From the NCBI GenBank assembly GCA_035301985.1, contig DATGTE010000016.1:1-63578 (forward strand): DNA of 63,578 nucleotides, read 5' to 3'. The translations under genes and the position numbers were made by a program. Below, piece by piece: positions 9,116 to 16,908 of this stretch. The notes below the pieces were generated by a model. That model worked only from the letters and a program-made list of their open reading frames with translations, searched no databases and was not told the origin of the DNA. Each line of letters starts with the position of its first letter. Positions within the stretch are counted from its first letter, which is position 1. This stretch comes from DASUXY01 sp035301985. Its GTDB lineage: Bacteria > Bacillota > Bacilli > Bacillales > Amphibacillaceae.

Positions 9116-9568
9116 TTAAAATGGTTTTACAATCATCAGCGCAATGACAATCAAAAAAATTACATTCGTCATCCGCTCATAAAAGAATTGTTCTTTTGCT
9201 AATGGGCCGTATTCTGGAGGAATGTCCTCACCTTCTGTTTCTTTTAATAATTGTTTAATCGGTTTAGATTTAGGAGATAGAATAAGTGGACCAAGTGCCA
9301 AAGCAATGAGATATAAAATCAAACTTACAACATACCAACCCGTTTTGAAAAGTTCTGTGTTTAAAAACCCCATCCATAGTCCCGTGATGAGTAGAAGTGT
9401 TCCTCCTACCATCACAAAAACGTGAATACGATTCCGAATGACATATGCATGTTTAAGCTCTGTCAGTGTATTAGCCTTTGTAACGAAATAAATCATTACA
9501 AATCCCGGTCCCATCCCTAAGATCGCCGAAAAAATATGAATGAATACGAGAACATCGTAAAATGCCAC
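9116..9568 (-). CDS. DUF2269-like integral membrane protein
   Basis: The 150-aa protein has four hydrophobic segments (about 3-25, 45-65, 78-100, 130-148) and a charged loop before the last one (KSKPIKQLLKETEGEDIPPEYG). It resembles DUF2269 membrane proteins, which carry conserved His residues in the first helices (FIHIFSAILGMG). Function unknown. I choose a GTG start at 9568 because GGAGG lies 9 nt upstream; the frame is open to a TTG at 9589, but the Shine-Dalgarno sequence would then be inside the gene. It is transcribed alone. Confidence 0.75.
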   Translation of the reverse strand: MAFYDVLVFIHIFSAILGMGPGFVMIYFVTKANTLTELKHAYVIRNRIHVFVMVGGTLLLITGLWMGFLNTELFKTGWYVVSLILYLIALALGPLILSPKSKPIKQLLKETEGEDIPPEYGPLAKEQFFYERMTNVIFLIVIALMIVKPF

Positions 9569-9685
9569 GGTTACCAACCTCCACCTCAAAATAATCTGTC
9601 ACAAGCTATCATACACCTGTGCATGGTGAAGGTAGTGTGATGTTTCGCACACATTTAACAGGAATGATACCTATGATTTACTAGA

Positions 9686-10552
9686 TTACTTTCCGAGATA
9701 ATGATTTAAAATAACATCTACATCTCGCCCATATGCCTCCCCAAACATATTTAAATGAACGAGGAGATAATACAATTGATACAATGGCTTTCGATCTGCA
9801 TAATCATCTGCAAGTGGCCATTGGTCTTGATAAGCTTCATAAAAACGATACGAAAAGCCTCCAAACAACTCAGTAAAAGCGATTTCAAAATGCCGATCTC
9901 CATAAAGAAAGGATGGATCAATCACATAAGGGTGCCCATCTTCTCCAACCAACCAATTCCCACCCCACAAATCCCCATGTAAATAAGAAGGGGATGCATC
10001 TTTAGGAATCCATTCATCTAACCGGCTTAGTAACTTCTCCAATTGATCACGACGCTTTCCTGTCACTCGATTGTTTTGAATACCGTACTCCAATTGGGTC
10101 ATCAACCTTTGGTTTCGATAATAATCCAACCAGCTAGAACACCATCCGTTCGGTTGGGATAACTTACCAATGTATGTCTGTTTTCCAAATCCATGTTTTT
10201 CGCCAAGCGATTGATGCATATGAGCAATTTGCTGGCCTAACTCCACTTCGGTATGAGGAGTGGCCTCTCCTTCCACCCACTCCATGAGAAGAAACGCTTC
10301 ATCTGTTTCATCAGAAACGGCTAATACTTCAGGTACACGGATGGTGTTCGTCTCCTTTATTCGTGCTAATCCTTCTGCCTCTCGCTCAAAAAAGTGATCC
10401 GGTGCTTGTGGATGATACTTGATAAAATATTGGTTGTTGTTTGTTTCAACGAAAAAACTCTTGTTAATCGATCCACCATACAATTGCTCGATGTCTAGAC
10501 ATGTTGAATCGTCATTTGCTTGTTGTAATGCCTTCAAAATAACTCTTTTCAA
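9686..10552 (-). CDS. fructosamine kinase family protein
   Basis: The 288-aa protein has the aminoglycoside-phosphotransferase/fructosamine-3-kinase fold: N-terminal nucleotide-binding lobe (GGSINKSFFVE; FIKYHP with the Lys), LMEWVEG hinge, catalytic loop YLHGDLWGGNW, and metal-binding YVIDPSFLYGDRHFEIAFTELFGGF. Family members phosphorylate ketosamine adducts on proteins or amino acids (deglycation). The start is taken as TTG at 10552; the ribosome binding site is weak (AAAGG about 14 nt upstream), so the start is uncertain. Length matches the family. Confidence 0.9.
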   Translation of the reverse strand: MKRVILKALQQANDDSTCLDIEQLYGGSINKSFFVETNNNQYFIKYHPQAPDHFFEREAEGLARIKETNTIRVPEVLAVSDETDEAFLLMEWVEGEATPHTEVELGQQIAHMHQSLGEKHGFGKQTYIGKLSQPNGWCSSWLDYYRNQRLMTQLEYGIQNNRVTGKRRDQLEKLLSRLDEWIPKDASPSYLHGDLWGGNWLVGEDGHPYVIDPSFLYGDRHFEIAFTELFGGFSYRFYEAYQDQWPLADDYADRKPLYQLYYLLVHLNMFGEAYGRDVDVILNHYLGK

Positions 10553-10735
10553 GGGATGATCAACACCTTTCTTCGCTATAAAACCTCCATATATGTATAA
10601 ACGAAATGAAATTCACATTTAAATCTACACACTTTTAATACGTCAAAACGGAAATGTTCCATCACCGATTAACAAACACTTTTTCAGCATGAAATCAATG
10701 GAGTTCCGCGCGTTTATGTTGCGTGAGATAATCGC

Positions 10736-11206
10736 TTACTCCACACTGTCTTTGGAAGATTGTGCATTCCACACGTGCATCGGATTCGCTTGACCCTCTT
10801 GTAAAGGCATCTGTACCATTTTGATTTCTCGCTCTTCTCGTGGTTTTTTTAAATCCTCATACACTAATTTTGACTTACCTAAACCGACCTCTACGGCCTC
10901 CTCAACTGAAGAAGCGTAATAAACGCGATCGATCCCGACAAAATACATAGCGGTTAAACACATCGGGCATGGTTCACCACTCGCATACATCGTATAACCT
11001 GATAAGACAGGTGTATGCATCTTTTTTTGTGCACGGCGAATCGCTTGAATTTCCGCATGAGCCGTAATGTCATATCGCTTATGTAGTTCATTGACACCCT
11101 CTGCAACGAGGTGACCATTTTTTACGAGCACCGCCCCAAACGGTTCACCTCCAGCTTCAACATTTTCAATGGCTAACTGTACCGCCCGCTCCATAAATCG
11201 ATCCAC
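10736..11206 (-). CDS. nucleoside/guanine deaminase of cytidine deaminase fold
   Basis: The 156-aa zinc hydrolase has HAE at residues 50-52 (zinc ligand and proton-shuttle Glu) and PCPMC at 79-83 (two Cys ligands). Overall sequence, including the C-terminal tail ending in HVWN, resembles Bacillus GuaD guanine deaminase, which converts guanine to xanthine in purine salvage. TadA-type tRNA deaminases have a similar core but another C-terminus. AAAGGAGGATATTC precedes the ATG. A cupin gene lies 30 nt upstream in the same direction and may be co-transcribed. The substrate is inferred from similarity. Confidence 0.85.
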   Translation of the reverse strand: MDRFMERAVQLAIENVEAGGEPFGAVLVKNGHLVAEGVNELHKRYDITAHAEIQAIRRAQKKMHTPVLSGYTMYASGEPCPMCLTAMYFVGIDRVYYASSVEEAVEVGLGKSKLVYEDLKKPREEREIKMVQMPLQEGQANPMHVWNAQSSKDSVE

Positions 11207-11236
11207 TGAATATCCTCCTTTACAATATTCAATTGC

Positions 11237-11533
11237 CTAACATTTCATAACAAACAGGGAAACATCCGTAAGTGCTTTTAATGCATGTCTTTCATACGGT
11301 TCCATATACAACACCGTTTCCGTATTCACGATGTGCGATTCATCAGGGCCTATAAACTCGACTTCCCCACTCGCAACAAAAATAAACACATGATTCGGAG
11401 AGTCGTGTTCTTTAATCCGTTCACCTTCCTTAAGCTTCAAATGAACGAGGTCACGATGATCCTTAGAAAAAATCTTCTTTCCTGCAATCGGTTTTGTAAA
11501 TTCATGGGATACAGACAATCGTTTCATACGCAT
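11237..11533 (-). CDS. small cupin-domain protein
   Basis: The 98-aa single-domain beta-barrel of cupin type has the core segment HVFIFVASGEVEFIG and the later YMEPYERHALKALTDVSLFVMKC. The first cupin motif is incomplete (EHDSPNHVF), so metal binding is uncertain. It may sense or sequester a small molecule; no catalytic role can be named. AAGGGAAGGG precedes the ATG; a second ATG six bases in is also possible. It lies just upstream of the guanine-deaminase-like gene. Confidence 0.8.
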   Translation of the reverse strand: MRMKRLSVSHEFTKPIAGKKIFSKDHRDLVHLKLKEGERIKEHDSPNHVFIFVASGEVEFIGPDESHIVNTETVLYMEPYERHALKALTDVSLFVMKC

Positions 11534-11623
11534 TCACCCTTCCCTTATTTAACAAGCATGCTGACATCGTTTACTTTAAGTATATTTGCTTCTTATATTC
11601 AATCATATAGTTCACACCATATT

Positions 11624-12640
11624 TTACTCATAAGCGATTTTCATGTCCCCTGGTTGAATCCATCCTTTTTTCAAAAACCATTCGGAAATGAGTAAACTAA
11701 TGATGGCCGGAGCGATGATATGTAAGAGGAGAATACTCCAAAGAACATCCAGCGAGAACCCCATCGATTCAAATGTCATAATTTGTCCGACAAGTCCACT
11801 TGTTCCCATGCCAGCCCCCGACGGATTATTCGTCAACCCTAACCAGACGGATGCAAAGGGAGCAAGAACCGCGCCAGCAACGGTCGGTGGAATAATAATC
11901 AACGGGTTTTTGATAATGTTGGCTACTTGTAACATCGATGTTCCCAAACCTTGTGCTAACAGCCCGCCAATGCCGTTATCACGATAACTGGAGACAGCAA
12001 AGCCAATCATTTGTGCTGAACAACCAACAGCCGCAGCTCCAGCTGCTAACCCGTCTAATGAAAGCATGAGAGCGATCGCCACACTTGAAATCGGAGCCGT
12101 CAACGCCCATCCCATCAAAACAGCGACAAGAATTCCCATAATAAACGGTTGCTGTTCCGTTGACCAATTGATAATTTGTCCGAACCACACCATAAACGTA
12201 TTGATGGGTGATCCGATAAATGTACTTGTAAAAAACCCGACCATAATGGTGACAAGTGGTGTAACGATAATATCAACGCGTGTTGTATTGTACACAACTT
12301 TTCCACATTCAGTCGCAAACAAGGCAGCGACATAACTTCCGGCAGGACCACCTAACTCTGCACCAAAGGCACCCGCAAACAATACAGAAAACATGACAAG
12401 TGGAGGAGCTTTTAAACCATAAGCAATGGCAACACCGATTGCACCACCCATTACTTTATTGTCCATAGCGAATCCGCCCATTTCCACAAATGACGGAATT
12501 CCTAATTGCTCGCCGATTGTTTTAATAATCAATCCAATAATCAATGATGAAAACAATCCTAAAGCCATATAACTTAATGCGGTAATGACATATTCCCTAA
12601 CAGATAACGATACCCCTTTTTTCTGTAAGAAATCTTTCAT
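11624..12640 (-). CDS. PTS_EIIC_2-type membrane permease
   Basis: The 338-aa protein has eight or more hydrophobic segments, rich in Gly and Ala, and matches the PTS_EIIC_2 family (EIIC-like proteins without attached EIIA or EIIB). Recognisable stretches are YMALGLFSSLIIGLIIKTIG, GGAIGVAIAYGLKAPPLVMFS, and FVSSYRDNGIGGLLAQGLGTSM-like loops. It probably moves a small metabolite across the membrane; no EIIA/EIIB genes lie nearby, so true PTS coupling is doubtful. The start at 12640 is set by GAGGAGGG 5 nt before the ATG; the frame is open further upstream. Confidence 0.85.
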   Translation of the reverse strand: MKDFLQKKGVSLSVREYVITALSYMALGLFSSLIIGLIIKTIGEQLGIPSFVEMGGFAMDNKVMGGAIGVAIAYGLKAPPLVMFSVLFAGAFGAELGGPAGSYVAALFATECGKVVYNTTRVDIIVTPLVTIMVGFFTSTFIGSPINTFMVWFGQIINWSTEQQPFIMGILVAVLMGWALTAPISSVAIALMLSLDGLAAGAAAVGCSAQMIGFAVSSYRDNGIGGLLAQGLGTSMLQVANIIKNPLIIIPPTVAGAVLAPFASVWLGLTNNPSGAGMGTSGLVGQIMTFESMGFSLDVLWSILLLHIIAPAIISLLISEWFLKKGWIQPGDMKIAYE

Positions 12641-12829
12641 GTTTACCCTCCTCATTTTTTGATTGTGTACAAATTCACATATTGATAAGAAATCTTCCCT
12701 CAATCAACGAGCGAACTGACTACAATTATTACGTTACTTTTCACACAAATCAAGTTTTTAGGGATCATTTACCTCTGAACGACTCCCGATTCAATATGTC
12801 TTTTTTCCCATCACATCTATAGTGAAAAG

Positions 12830-12858
12830 TTGATTTATGTTAGGTTATCAGCTACAAT
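12830..12858 (+). promoter_or_regulatory. sigma-A promoter of nitroreductase gene
   Basis: TTGATT (12830-12835), a 17-nt spacer and TACAAT (12853-12858). The predicted transcription start is near 12865, inside the Fur-like box that follows. Confidence 0.65.
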
Positions 12859-12863
12859 TTAAT

Positions 12864-12878
12864 TGAAAACAATTATCA
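12864..12878 (+). promoter_or_regulatory. Fur-box-like operator
   Basis: TGAAAACAATTATCA matches the 7-1-7 Fur consensus TGATAATNATTATCA at 12 of 14 defined positions. It sits exactly over the predicted +1 of the promoter at 12830-12858 and 46 nt before the nitroreductase start, an ideal place for repression by Fe-Fur. Confidence 0.6.
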
Positions 12879-12923
12879 ATTATAAGATAAATATAGGGTT
12901 TACGGGAAAGGGGAGGACAATTT

Positions 12924-13484
12924 GTGGAAAAGACAGAAGAAAAATCACAATTAGCTAAAATTATTCGTGAACGACGTTCAGTAAAAAAGGGCTATACGGA
13001 TCAAAAAGTCACCGAAGAAGTTGTCCGAGAATTATTGGATGATGCCATTTGGGCACCAACACACGGTATGCGACAACCGTGGCGATTTATTTTTGTCGAT
13101 GAAGACCATAAAGCCGATTTTGCCAAAAAAATCGCATCCACGTATCCAGAAGAACGCCAAGAAAACCGAGAAAATTTTCTCAATGAACCAAATGCCTACT
13201 TAGTTGTCATTATGGATGAACCAGAAAAGCAAAAGCAGTGGGATGAAAACTACGGAGCGACTGCTGCCATGATTCAAAACTTCTGGCTTTTAGCTTGGGA
13301 AAGAAAGCTCGGAGTCGTCTGGCGAACGAATCCACACATTTATGATCCTAAGGTAAAAGAAATACTGAATGTTAGCGATCACGAAAAAATCGTTGGCTTC
13401 TTGCATCTTGGCTACTTTGAAGAAATACCAGAGAAAAAAGAGAGAATTCCTGTTGACGAGAAGTTTAGTAGATATGGTGAATAA
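12924..13484 (+). CDS. nitroreductase family protein, probably iron-regulated
   Basis: The 186-aa FMN-dependent oxidoreductase is of the nitroreductase/flavin reductase fold. It has the N-terminal FMN-binding RERRSVKKGYTD, then LLDDAIWAPTHGMRQPWRF, the interface segment YGATAAMIQNFWLLAWERKLGVVW, and KEILNVSDHEKIVGFLHLGY. Family members reduce nitro compounds, quinones or flavins with NAD(P)H. The GTG start is preceded by GGGGAGG. The Fur-like box upstream suggests expression in iron starvation, where a flavin or ferric reductase role would fit; this role is inference. A terminator follows. Confidence 0.88.
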   Translation: MEKTEEKSQLAKIIRERRSVKKGYTDQKVTEEVVRELLDDAIWAPTHGMRQPWRFIFVDEDHKADFAKKIASTYPEERQENRENFLNEPNAYLVVIMDEPEKQKQWDENYGATAAMIQNFWLLAWERKLGVVWRTNPHIYDPKVKEILNVSDHEKIVGFLHLGYFEEIPEKKERIPVDEKFSRYGE

Positions 13485-13495
13485 TAGATTAACGT

Positions 13496-13528
13496 GAGGC
13501 ATCCTTGACAGCGGATGACCTCTTTTTT
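13496..13528 (+). terminator. Rho-independent terminator after nitroreductase
   Basis: GAGGCATCC pairs with GGATGACCTC (one bulged A), followed directly by a run of six T. Confidence 0.75.
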
Positions 13529-13607
13529 CATAATGGATCATGTAACCAAACTCACATGGTACGGCTAGCCACTCGCCGAACATCAAATCGCCTCATACAA
13601 ACCGAAT

Positions 13608-13644
13608 AAAAAAGCTACCCCGAATTTCACATCATCCGAGGTAG
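13608..13644 (-). terminator. Rho-independent terminator of ddl
   Basis: On the minus strand CTACCTCG pairs with CGGGGTAG (8 bp with one G-T), followed by CTTTTTT. It lies 37 nt after the ddl stop. Confidence 0.8.
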
Positions 13645-13680
13645 TCTCATGTCGGGATCCACGCTCAATAATAATTCCGT

Positions 13681-14796
13681 CTACAATGATGCATCATCCC
13701 AAACAGAGCTTTTTAGTTTGTGATCATTTTCGTGGCGTTCGATCGCCAAATCAATCAGCTTACTAATTAAAGCAGAGTAAGATAGGCCACTCGCTTCCCA
13801 TAGTTTCGGGTACATACTAATTTTTGTAAACCCTGGAAGTGTATTCACTTCATTAACGTAAATATCTCCAGCTTGTGTCAAAAAGAAGTCGACACGGGCT
13901 AAACCTTGACATTGTAACGTTTCAAAGGCGGCAATAGCCGTTTTCTGTACGTTTTCAGTTAATTCATCTGATAGGTCTGCTGGAATAGCGAGCTCCGCAC
14001 CTTTTTCATCAATGTATTTTGATTCATACGAATAAAACTCTGTATGTGGCAGGATTTCTCCCGGAAGAGAAGCCTGTGGATTGTCATTTCCTAAAACAGA
14101 ACATTCGATTTCACGTCCGACTAACCTTTCTTCAATAATGACTTTATGGTCATATTGAAAAGCAACTTGTAACGCTTCTGTAAACTCTTCTTTCGTGTCA
14201 ACCTTACTCACGCCGACTGATGAACCTTGATTAGCTGGTTTAATAAACATTGGCGTGCCTACATATTCGACGACTTGATCGTAATCAATGGTATGTTTTG
14301 TATTCCGTGTATATGCTAATCCTTTCGCTACATTAATTCCAGCATGTGTAAGCAATCGTTTAGCAATATCTTTGTCCATACAAACGGATGAGCTTAATAC
14401 ATCCGGACCAACATAAGGCACATTTAACAGTCGCAACACACCTTGCAAACTACCATCTTCTCCTAATGTTCCGTGAACAATTGGGAAGACTACGTCCAGT
14501 GTACTCAGTACGTCAGCAGTTTCCGCATGAATCAAATGTTGGGTTTTGTTACCCGGTACAATCGCGATCGGATCGTTAGATTGATTTAACTCAATCAGCT
14601 TTGGATTATCGGCATTCAATAAAAAGGAAGATGGATCATTTACAAGCCACTTGCCCGTTTTATCAATTCCAATCATCACTACTTCATATTGATCGGAATC
14701 AATTGCCTCGACAATATTTTTAGCTGATTGTAAGGATACTTCATGTTCAGCCGATTGCCCTCCACAAATAATACCGACTTTCTTTTTACTCATCAT
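13681..14796 (-). CDS. ddl: D-alanine--D-alanine ligase
   Basis: This ATP-grasp enzyme joins two D-alanines for peptidoglycan precursors in the cytoplasm. The N-terminal domain begins KVGIICGGQSAEHEVSLQSA (Glu of the substrate site), then HGTLGEDGSLQG, the ATP-grasp KPANQGSSVGVSKV, and the C-terminal metal site LARVDFFLTQAGDIYVNEVNTLPGFT. The 371-aa length is normal for the Bacillus type. Two consecutive ATGs follow GAGGGGAAGTCA; either may be used. The gene is single, with its own terminator. Confidence 0.96.
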   Translation of the reverse strand: MMSKKKVGIICGGQSAEHEVSLQSAKNIVEAIDSDQYEVVMIGIDKTGKWLVNDPSSFLLNADNPKLIELNQSNDPIAIVPGNKTQHLIHAETADVLSTLDVVFPIVHGTLGEDGSLQGVLRLLNVPYVGPDVLSSSVCMDKDIAKRLLTHAGINVAKGLAYTRNTKHTIDYDQVVEYVGTPMFIKPANQGSSVGVSKVDTKEEFTEALQVAFQYDHKVIIEERLVGREIECSVLGNDNPQASLPGEILPHTEFYSYESKYIDEKGAELAIPADLSDELTENVQKTAIAAFETLQCQGLARVDFFLTQAGDIYVNEVNTLPGFTKISMYPKLWEASGLSYSALISKLIDLAIERHENDHKLKSSVWDDASL

Positions 14797-15113
14797 TGAC
14801 TTCCCCTCTCAGCCATAAATTAACTATAGATTTATTGTGTTGCACACATACCTTTAATATAGCATCAACGAGCTTGTGTTGGGTAGGGAAAAATCATAAA
14901 AAATGTAAAATGCCCGGAAAGAAATATAACTCAACGTGTAGCGACACGATTCAATTAAAACTAAATGTCCGTTTACGTATCGCTCTGTTTGACCCACGTT
15001 CTTTTTGATGCATTACTCCGTCTGTTGATGGTCCGTTGTTCGTGATCCCGACTATTGAAATCAATCTAGCTAGCTTTCCCTGCTGTCATTCTTAGATCGG
15101 TAAGTTTTTTTAC
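14797..15113. other. intergenic region with no recognised feature
   Basis: Some 317 bases lie between the ddl start and the end of the SHOCT gene. They must contain the ddl promoter (minus strand), but no clear hexamer pair is visible. I see no RNA gene, repeat or terminator with a good stem. Confidence 0.4.
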
Positions 15114-15329
15114 TTATCTTCCGCGTCTTTTTCGAGCTTCTTCGTATTCTTCTTTCGTAATTTCTCCTCTTTCCAGCCGTTTTTTCAAATGGGTCAATGA
15201 GTCTTGATGTGGGTTTTTACTGGCTCGAAATCGAAAGAGAATAATTACAATCACAATGATGGTCACGAGAGATAAAATGGTTCTTACCGAAAAAGGAAGC
15301 ATCCAAAAGGAAAAGATCATGTTGATCAC
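15114..15329 (-). CDS. small membrane protein with SHOCT domain
   Basis: The 71-aa protein has one transmembrane helix (about residues 15-33, rich in Ile and Val) followed by a cytoplasmic SHOCT domain (LTHLKKRLERGEITKEEYEEARKR). SHOCT domains are short helical modules found at the ends of membrane and secreted proteins, with no single known activity. The start may be the GTG at 15329 (AAGGAG upstream) or the ATG at 15320 (GAGGTGATC upstream). It is monocistronic. Confidence 0.8.
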   Translation of the reverse strand: MINMIFSFWMLPFSVRTILSLVTIIVIVIILFRFRASKNPHQDSLTHLKKRLERGEITKEEYEEARKRRGR

Positions 15330-15552
15330 CTCTACTCCTTACAATTACCTATTTCGTATTTTTTAAGCGTTTGATTACAGTTTTTTATGAAGAGAGTGGA
15401 TGAATGATTTAAAGATATTTTCCGATTTCGAAGACGAACAATACGAACGAAAAGCTCCTTAGTATAATGGAGTATGTCGATGCGTATGATCAGAAATGTT
15501 TTATGATATTTCTTTAAAATAAGAGAGCGTTTGAGCTACTTGTGATCGTCTG

Positions 15553-15903
15553 TTAATTTTTTAATGACTCCCCTTCTTTTATTGTTTGTAAATATTCCTT
15601 ATGAGATGTTCCCCATTTTTGCATTGCTTTTAAAATGGGAATAATTTTTTTACCGTAATCTGTCAATGAATATTCCACTTTAGGGGGAACTTGTGGGTAT
15701 ACTTCCCGATGGACAATCTTATGGTGCTCAAGCTCCCTGAGCTGTGATGTGAGCATTTTTTGCGTTATTTTAGGGATCGCCCGTTTCAATTCATTGAATC
15801 GCATCGTTTCATTTTCCATCAGGTGATATAAAATAATTGGCTTCCATTTCCCTACTAAGGCGTCAATGGCTACCTCCACGCCAACACACGTTTTATCGTT
15901 CAT
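15553..15903 (-). CDS. HxlR-family redox-type regulator
   Basis: The 116-aa winged-helix protein is of the HxlR (MarR-like) family: core VGKWKPIILYHLMENETMRFNELKR, recognition region ITQKMLTSQLRELE, wing VHREVYPQVPPKVEYSLTDYG. A conserved N-terminal Cys (Cys6) matches the position used for thiol sensing in Bacillus YodB, CatR and HypR. The start at 15903 has GGGAGG upstream. It is divergent from a DoxX-family gene, and a palindrome covers its own -10, so autorepression plus control of doxX under quinone or disulfide stress is likely by analogy with CatR/catD. Confidence 0.88.
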   Translation of the reverse strand: MNDKTCVGVEVAIDALVGKWKPIILYHLMENETMRFNELKRAIPKITQKMLTSQLRELEHHKIVHREVYPQVPPKVEYSLTDYGKKIIPILKAMQKWGTSHKEYLQTIKEGESLKN

Positions 15904-15935
15904 TCGTACAGCCTCCCTTTCTTGCATCATGCCTA

Positions 15936-15957
15936 ATAGTATCATTTAGGATACTAT
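15936..15957. promoter_or_regulatory. palindromic operator of the HxlR regulator
   Basis: Perfect 8-bp arms ATAGTATC (15936-15943) and GATACTAT (15950-15957) flank ATTTAG. The right arm overlaps the -10 of the hxlR promoter. A further half-site GTATCC occurs at 15992-15997 next to the doxX promoter. Confidence 0.65.
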
Positions 15958-15981
15958 AGCACTTAAAAGTGCCTACTTCAA
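15953..15981 (-). promoter_or_regulatory. sigma-A promoter of hxlR-type gene
   Basis: On the minus strand TTGAAG (15981-15976), 17-nt spacer, TATAGT (15958-15953). The operator palindrome covers the -10. Confidence 0.65.
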
Positions 15982-16005
15982 AAATGAAACTGTATCCTTC
16001 ATAAT
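15977..16005 (+). promoter_or_regulatory. putative promoter of doxX-type gene
   Basis: TTCAAA (15977-15982), 17-nt spacer, CATAAT (16000-16005). It overlaps the divergent hxlR promoter; a 6-bp inverted repeat GCACTT/AAGTGC lies at 15959-15972. Confidence 0.45.
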
Positions 16006-16037
16006 AATATGTAGAGAAATGATATGGAGGATTGAAT

Positions 16038-16376
16038 ATGCAAATTTTAGCTATTATATTGCAAATTATACTCGGTTTAGGTTTCCTTATGTTCGGTTGG
16101 ATGAAATTTACCTCCGAACAGATGGTCAAAGGGTTTGAGCATTTTGGATTGCCACAATGGTTCCGTATTGTTACAGGTATTTTTGAATGGATCGGAGCAG
16201 TTGGCATGATCGTTGGTATATGGTATCCACAAATCGCCATATTTTCTGGTATTTGGCTAGCAATCATTATGTTTTTCGCGATTGTGACCCATATCCGAGC
16301 CAAAGACCCTCTTTCCCAGTCCACGATGGCTTTTGTTTTGCTTGTGTTATCCGTCGTCGTTGCTCTCATCAATTGA
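16038..16376 (+). CDS. DoxX family membrane protein
   Basis: The 112-aa protein has four hydrophobic segments and the DoxX-family N-terminus (ILQIILGLGFLMFGWMKFTSEQMVKGFEHFG). Bacillus homologues such as CatD are subunits of membrane quinone or catechol detoxification systems and are controlled by HxlR-type repressors, matching the divergent regulator here. GGAGG lies 7 nt before the chosen ATG; a TTG six bases earlier is less likely. The partner dioxygenase gene (catE-like) is not adjacent. Function inferred from family and context. Confidence 0.85.
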   Translation: MQILAIILQIILGLGFLMFGWMKFTSEQMVKGFEHFGLPQWFRIVTGIFEWIGAVGMIVGIWYPQIAIFSGIWLAIIMFFAIVTHIRAKDPLSQSTMAFVLLVLSVVVALIN

Positions 16377-16395
16377 ATATTAAATACAGTGTGCT

Positions 16396-16424
16396 CAAGG
16401 TGCTTTGATTTGTAAAGCACCTTG
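16396..16424 (+). terminator. Rho-independent terminator after doxX
   Basis: CAAGGTGCTTT (16396-16406) and AAAGCACCTTG (16414-16424) form an 11-bp perfect stem with a 7-nt loop, followed by ATTATATTTTC. Confidence 0.8.
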
Positions 16425-16577
16425 ATTATATTTTCCTACAATTACTTGAAGACACTTGTCATAGCTAAAGGTCATCGAGTATAAAATAGACTGCCCTTGA
16501 ACAATCACTCTACGAACTCCCCTCCAAGGATGGAACAAATCAACAAATAAAGTCACCCATTCACACCCGGACAAGGC

Positions 16578-16606
16578 TTTACATTGTTAAAAACTTCCTT
16601 TATGAT
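16578..16606 (+). promoter_or_regulatory. sigma-A promoter of the lipM-lipA unit
   Basis: TTTACA (16578-16583), 17-nt spacer, TATGAT (16601-16606). The start point near 16613 would give a leader of about 295 nt carrying the TPP riboswitch. Confidence 0.7.
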
Positions 16607-16643
16607 AGACATATAAAACATGAATCAATACATATGCTCATAA

Positions 16644-16732
16644 GCACTAGGGGAGCGATGAAATAGCTGAGAAGAATGAATTCATTCTAACCCTTGGGAC
16701 CCGATCTAGATCATGCTAGCGTGGGAAAGTGC
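16644..16732 (+). ncRNA. TPP riboswitch (THI element)
   Basis: The conserved THI-box blocks are present in order: GGGGAGC, CTGAGA, ACCCTTGGGACCCGATCTAGATCATGC and CTAGCGTGGGAA. P1 is closed by GCACT (16644-16648) and AGTGC (16728-16732). The 3' P1 strand overlaps a GTGCAGTC segment (16729-16736) that can instead pair with GACTGCA (16768-16774), so ligand binding should free the terminator. This is an OFF switch by transcription termination. The unusual point is what follows: lipoate genes rather than thiamine genes. Confidence 0.95.
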
Positions 16733-16767
16733 AGTCAAAAGTATATGAATATGTATACACTTAGGCT

Positions 16768-16797
16768 GACTGCATTTTCTAAAAGTGCAGTCTTTTT
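16768..16797 (+). terminator. riboswitch-controlled intrinsic terminator
   Basis: GACTGCATTTT pairs with AAAAGTGCAGTC (one bulged base), followed by TTTTT. An upstream copy of GTGCAGTC at 16729-16736 forms the competing antiterminator. Confidence 0.88.
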
Positions 16798-16908
16798 GCC
16801 TTTTTATAATTGATTCTTAAAGTATAGTAAGAAGTTTGCTAGTAAAATGCTCTTCTCTATACAAAAGCAACAGGACAGATCTTTTACAAGAAAGCGGGGA
16901 GATTCATT

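Noticed and set aside
12064..12351. Open frames opposite and within the EIIC-like gene
   Set aside because: Shadows of the real gene in other frames: no ribosome binding sites and no recognisable domains.
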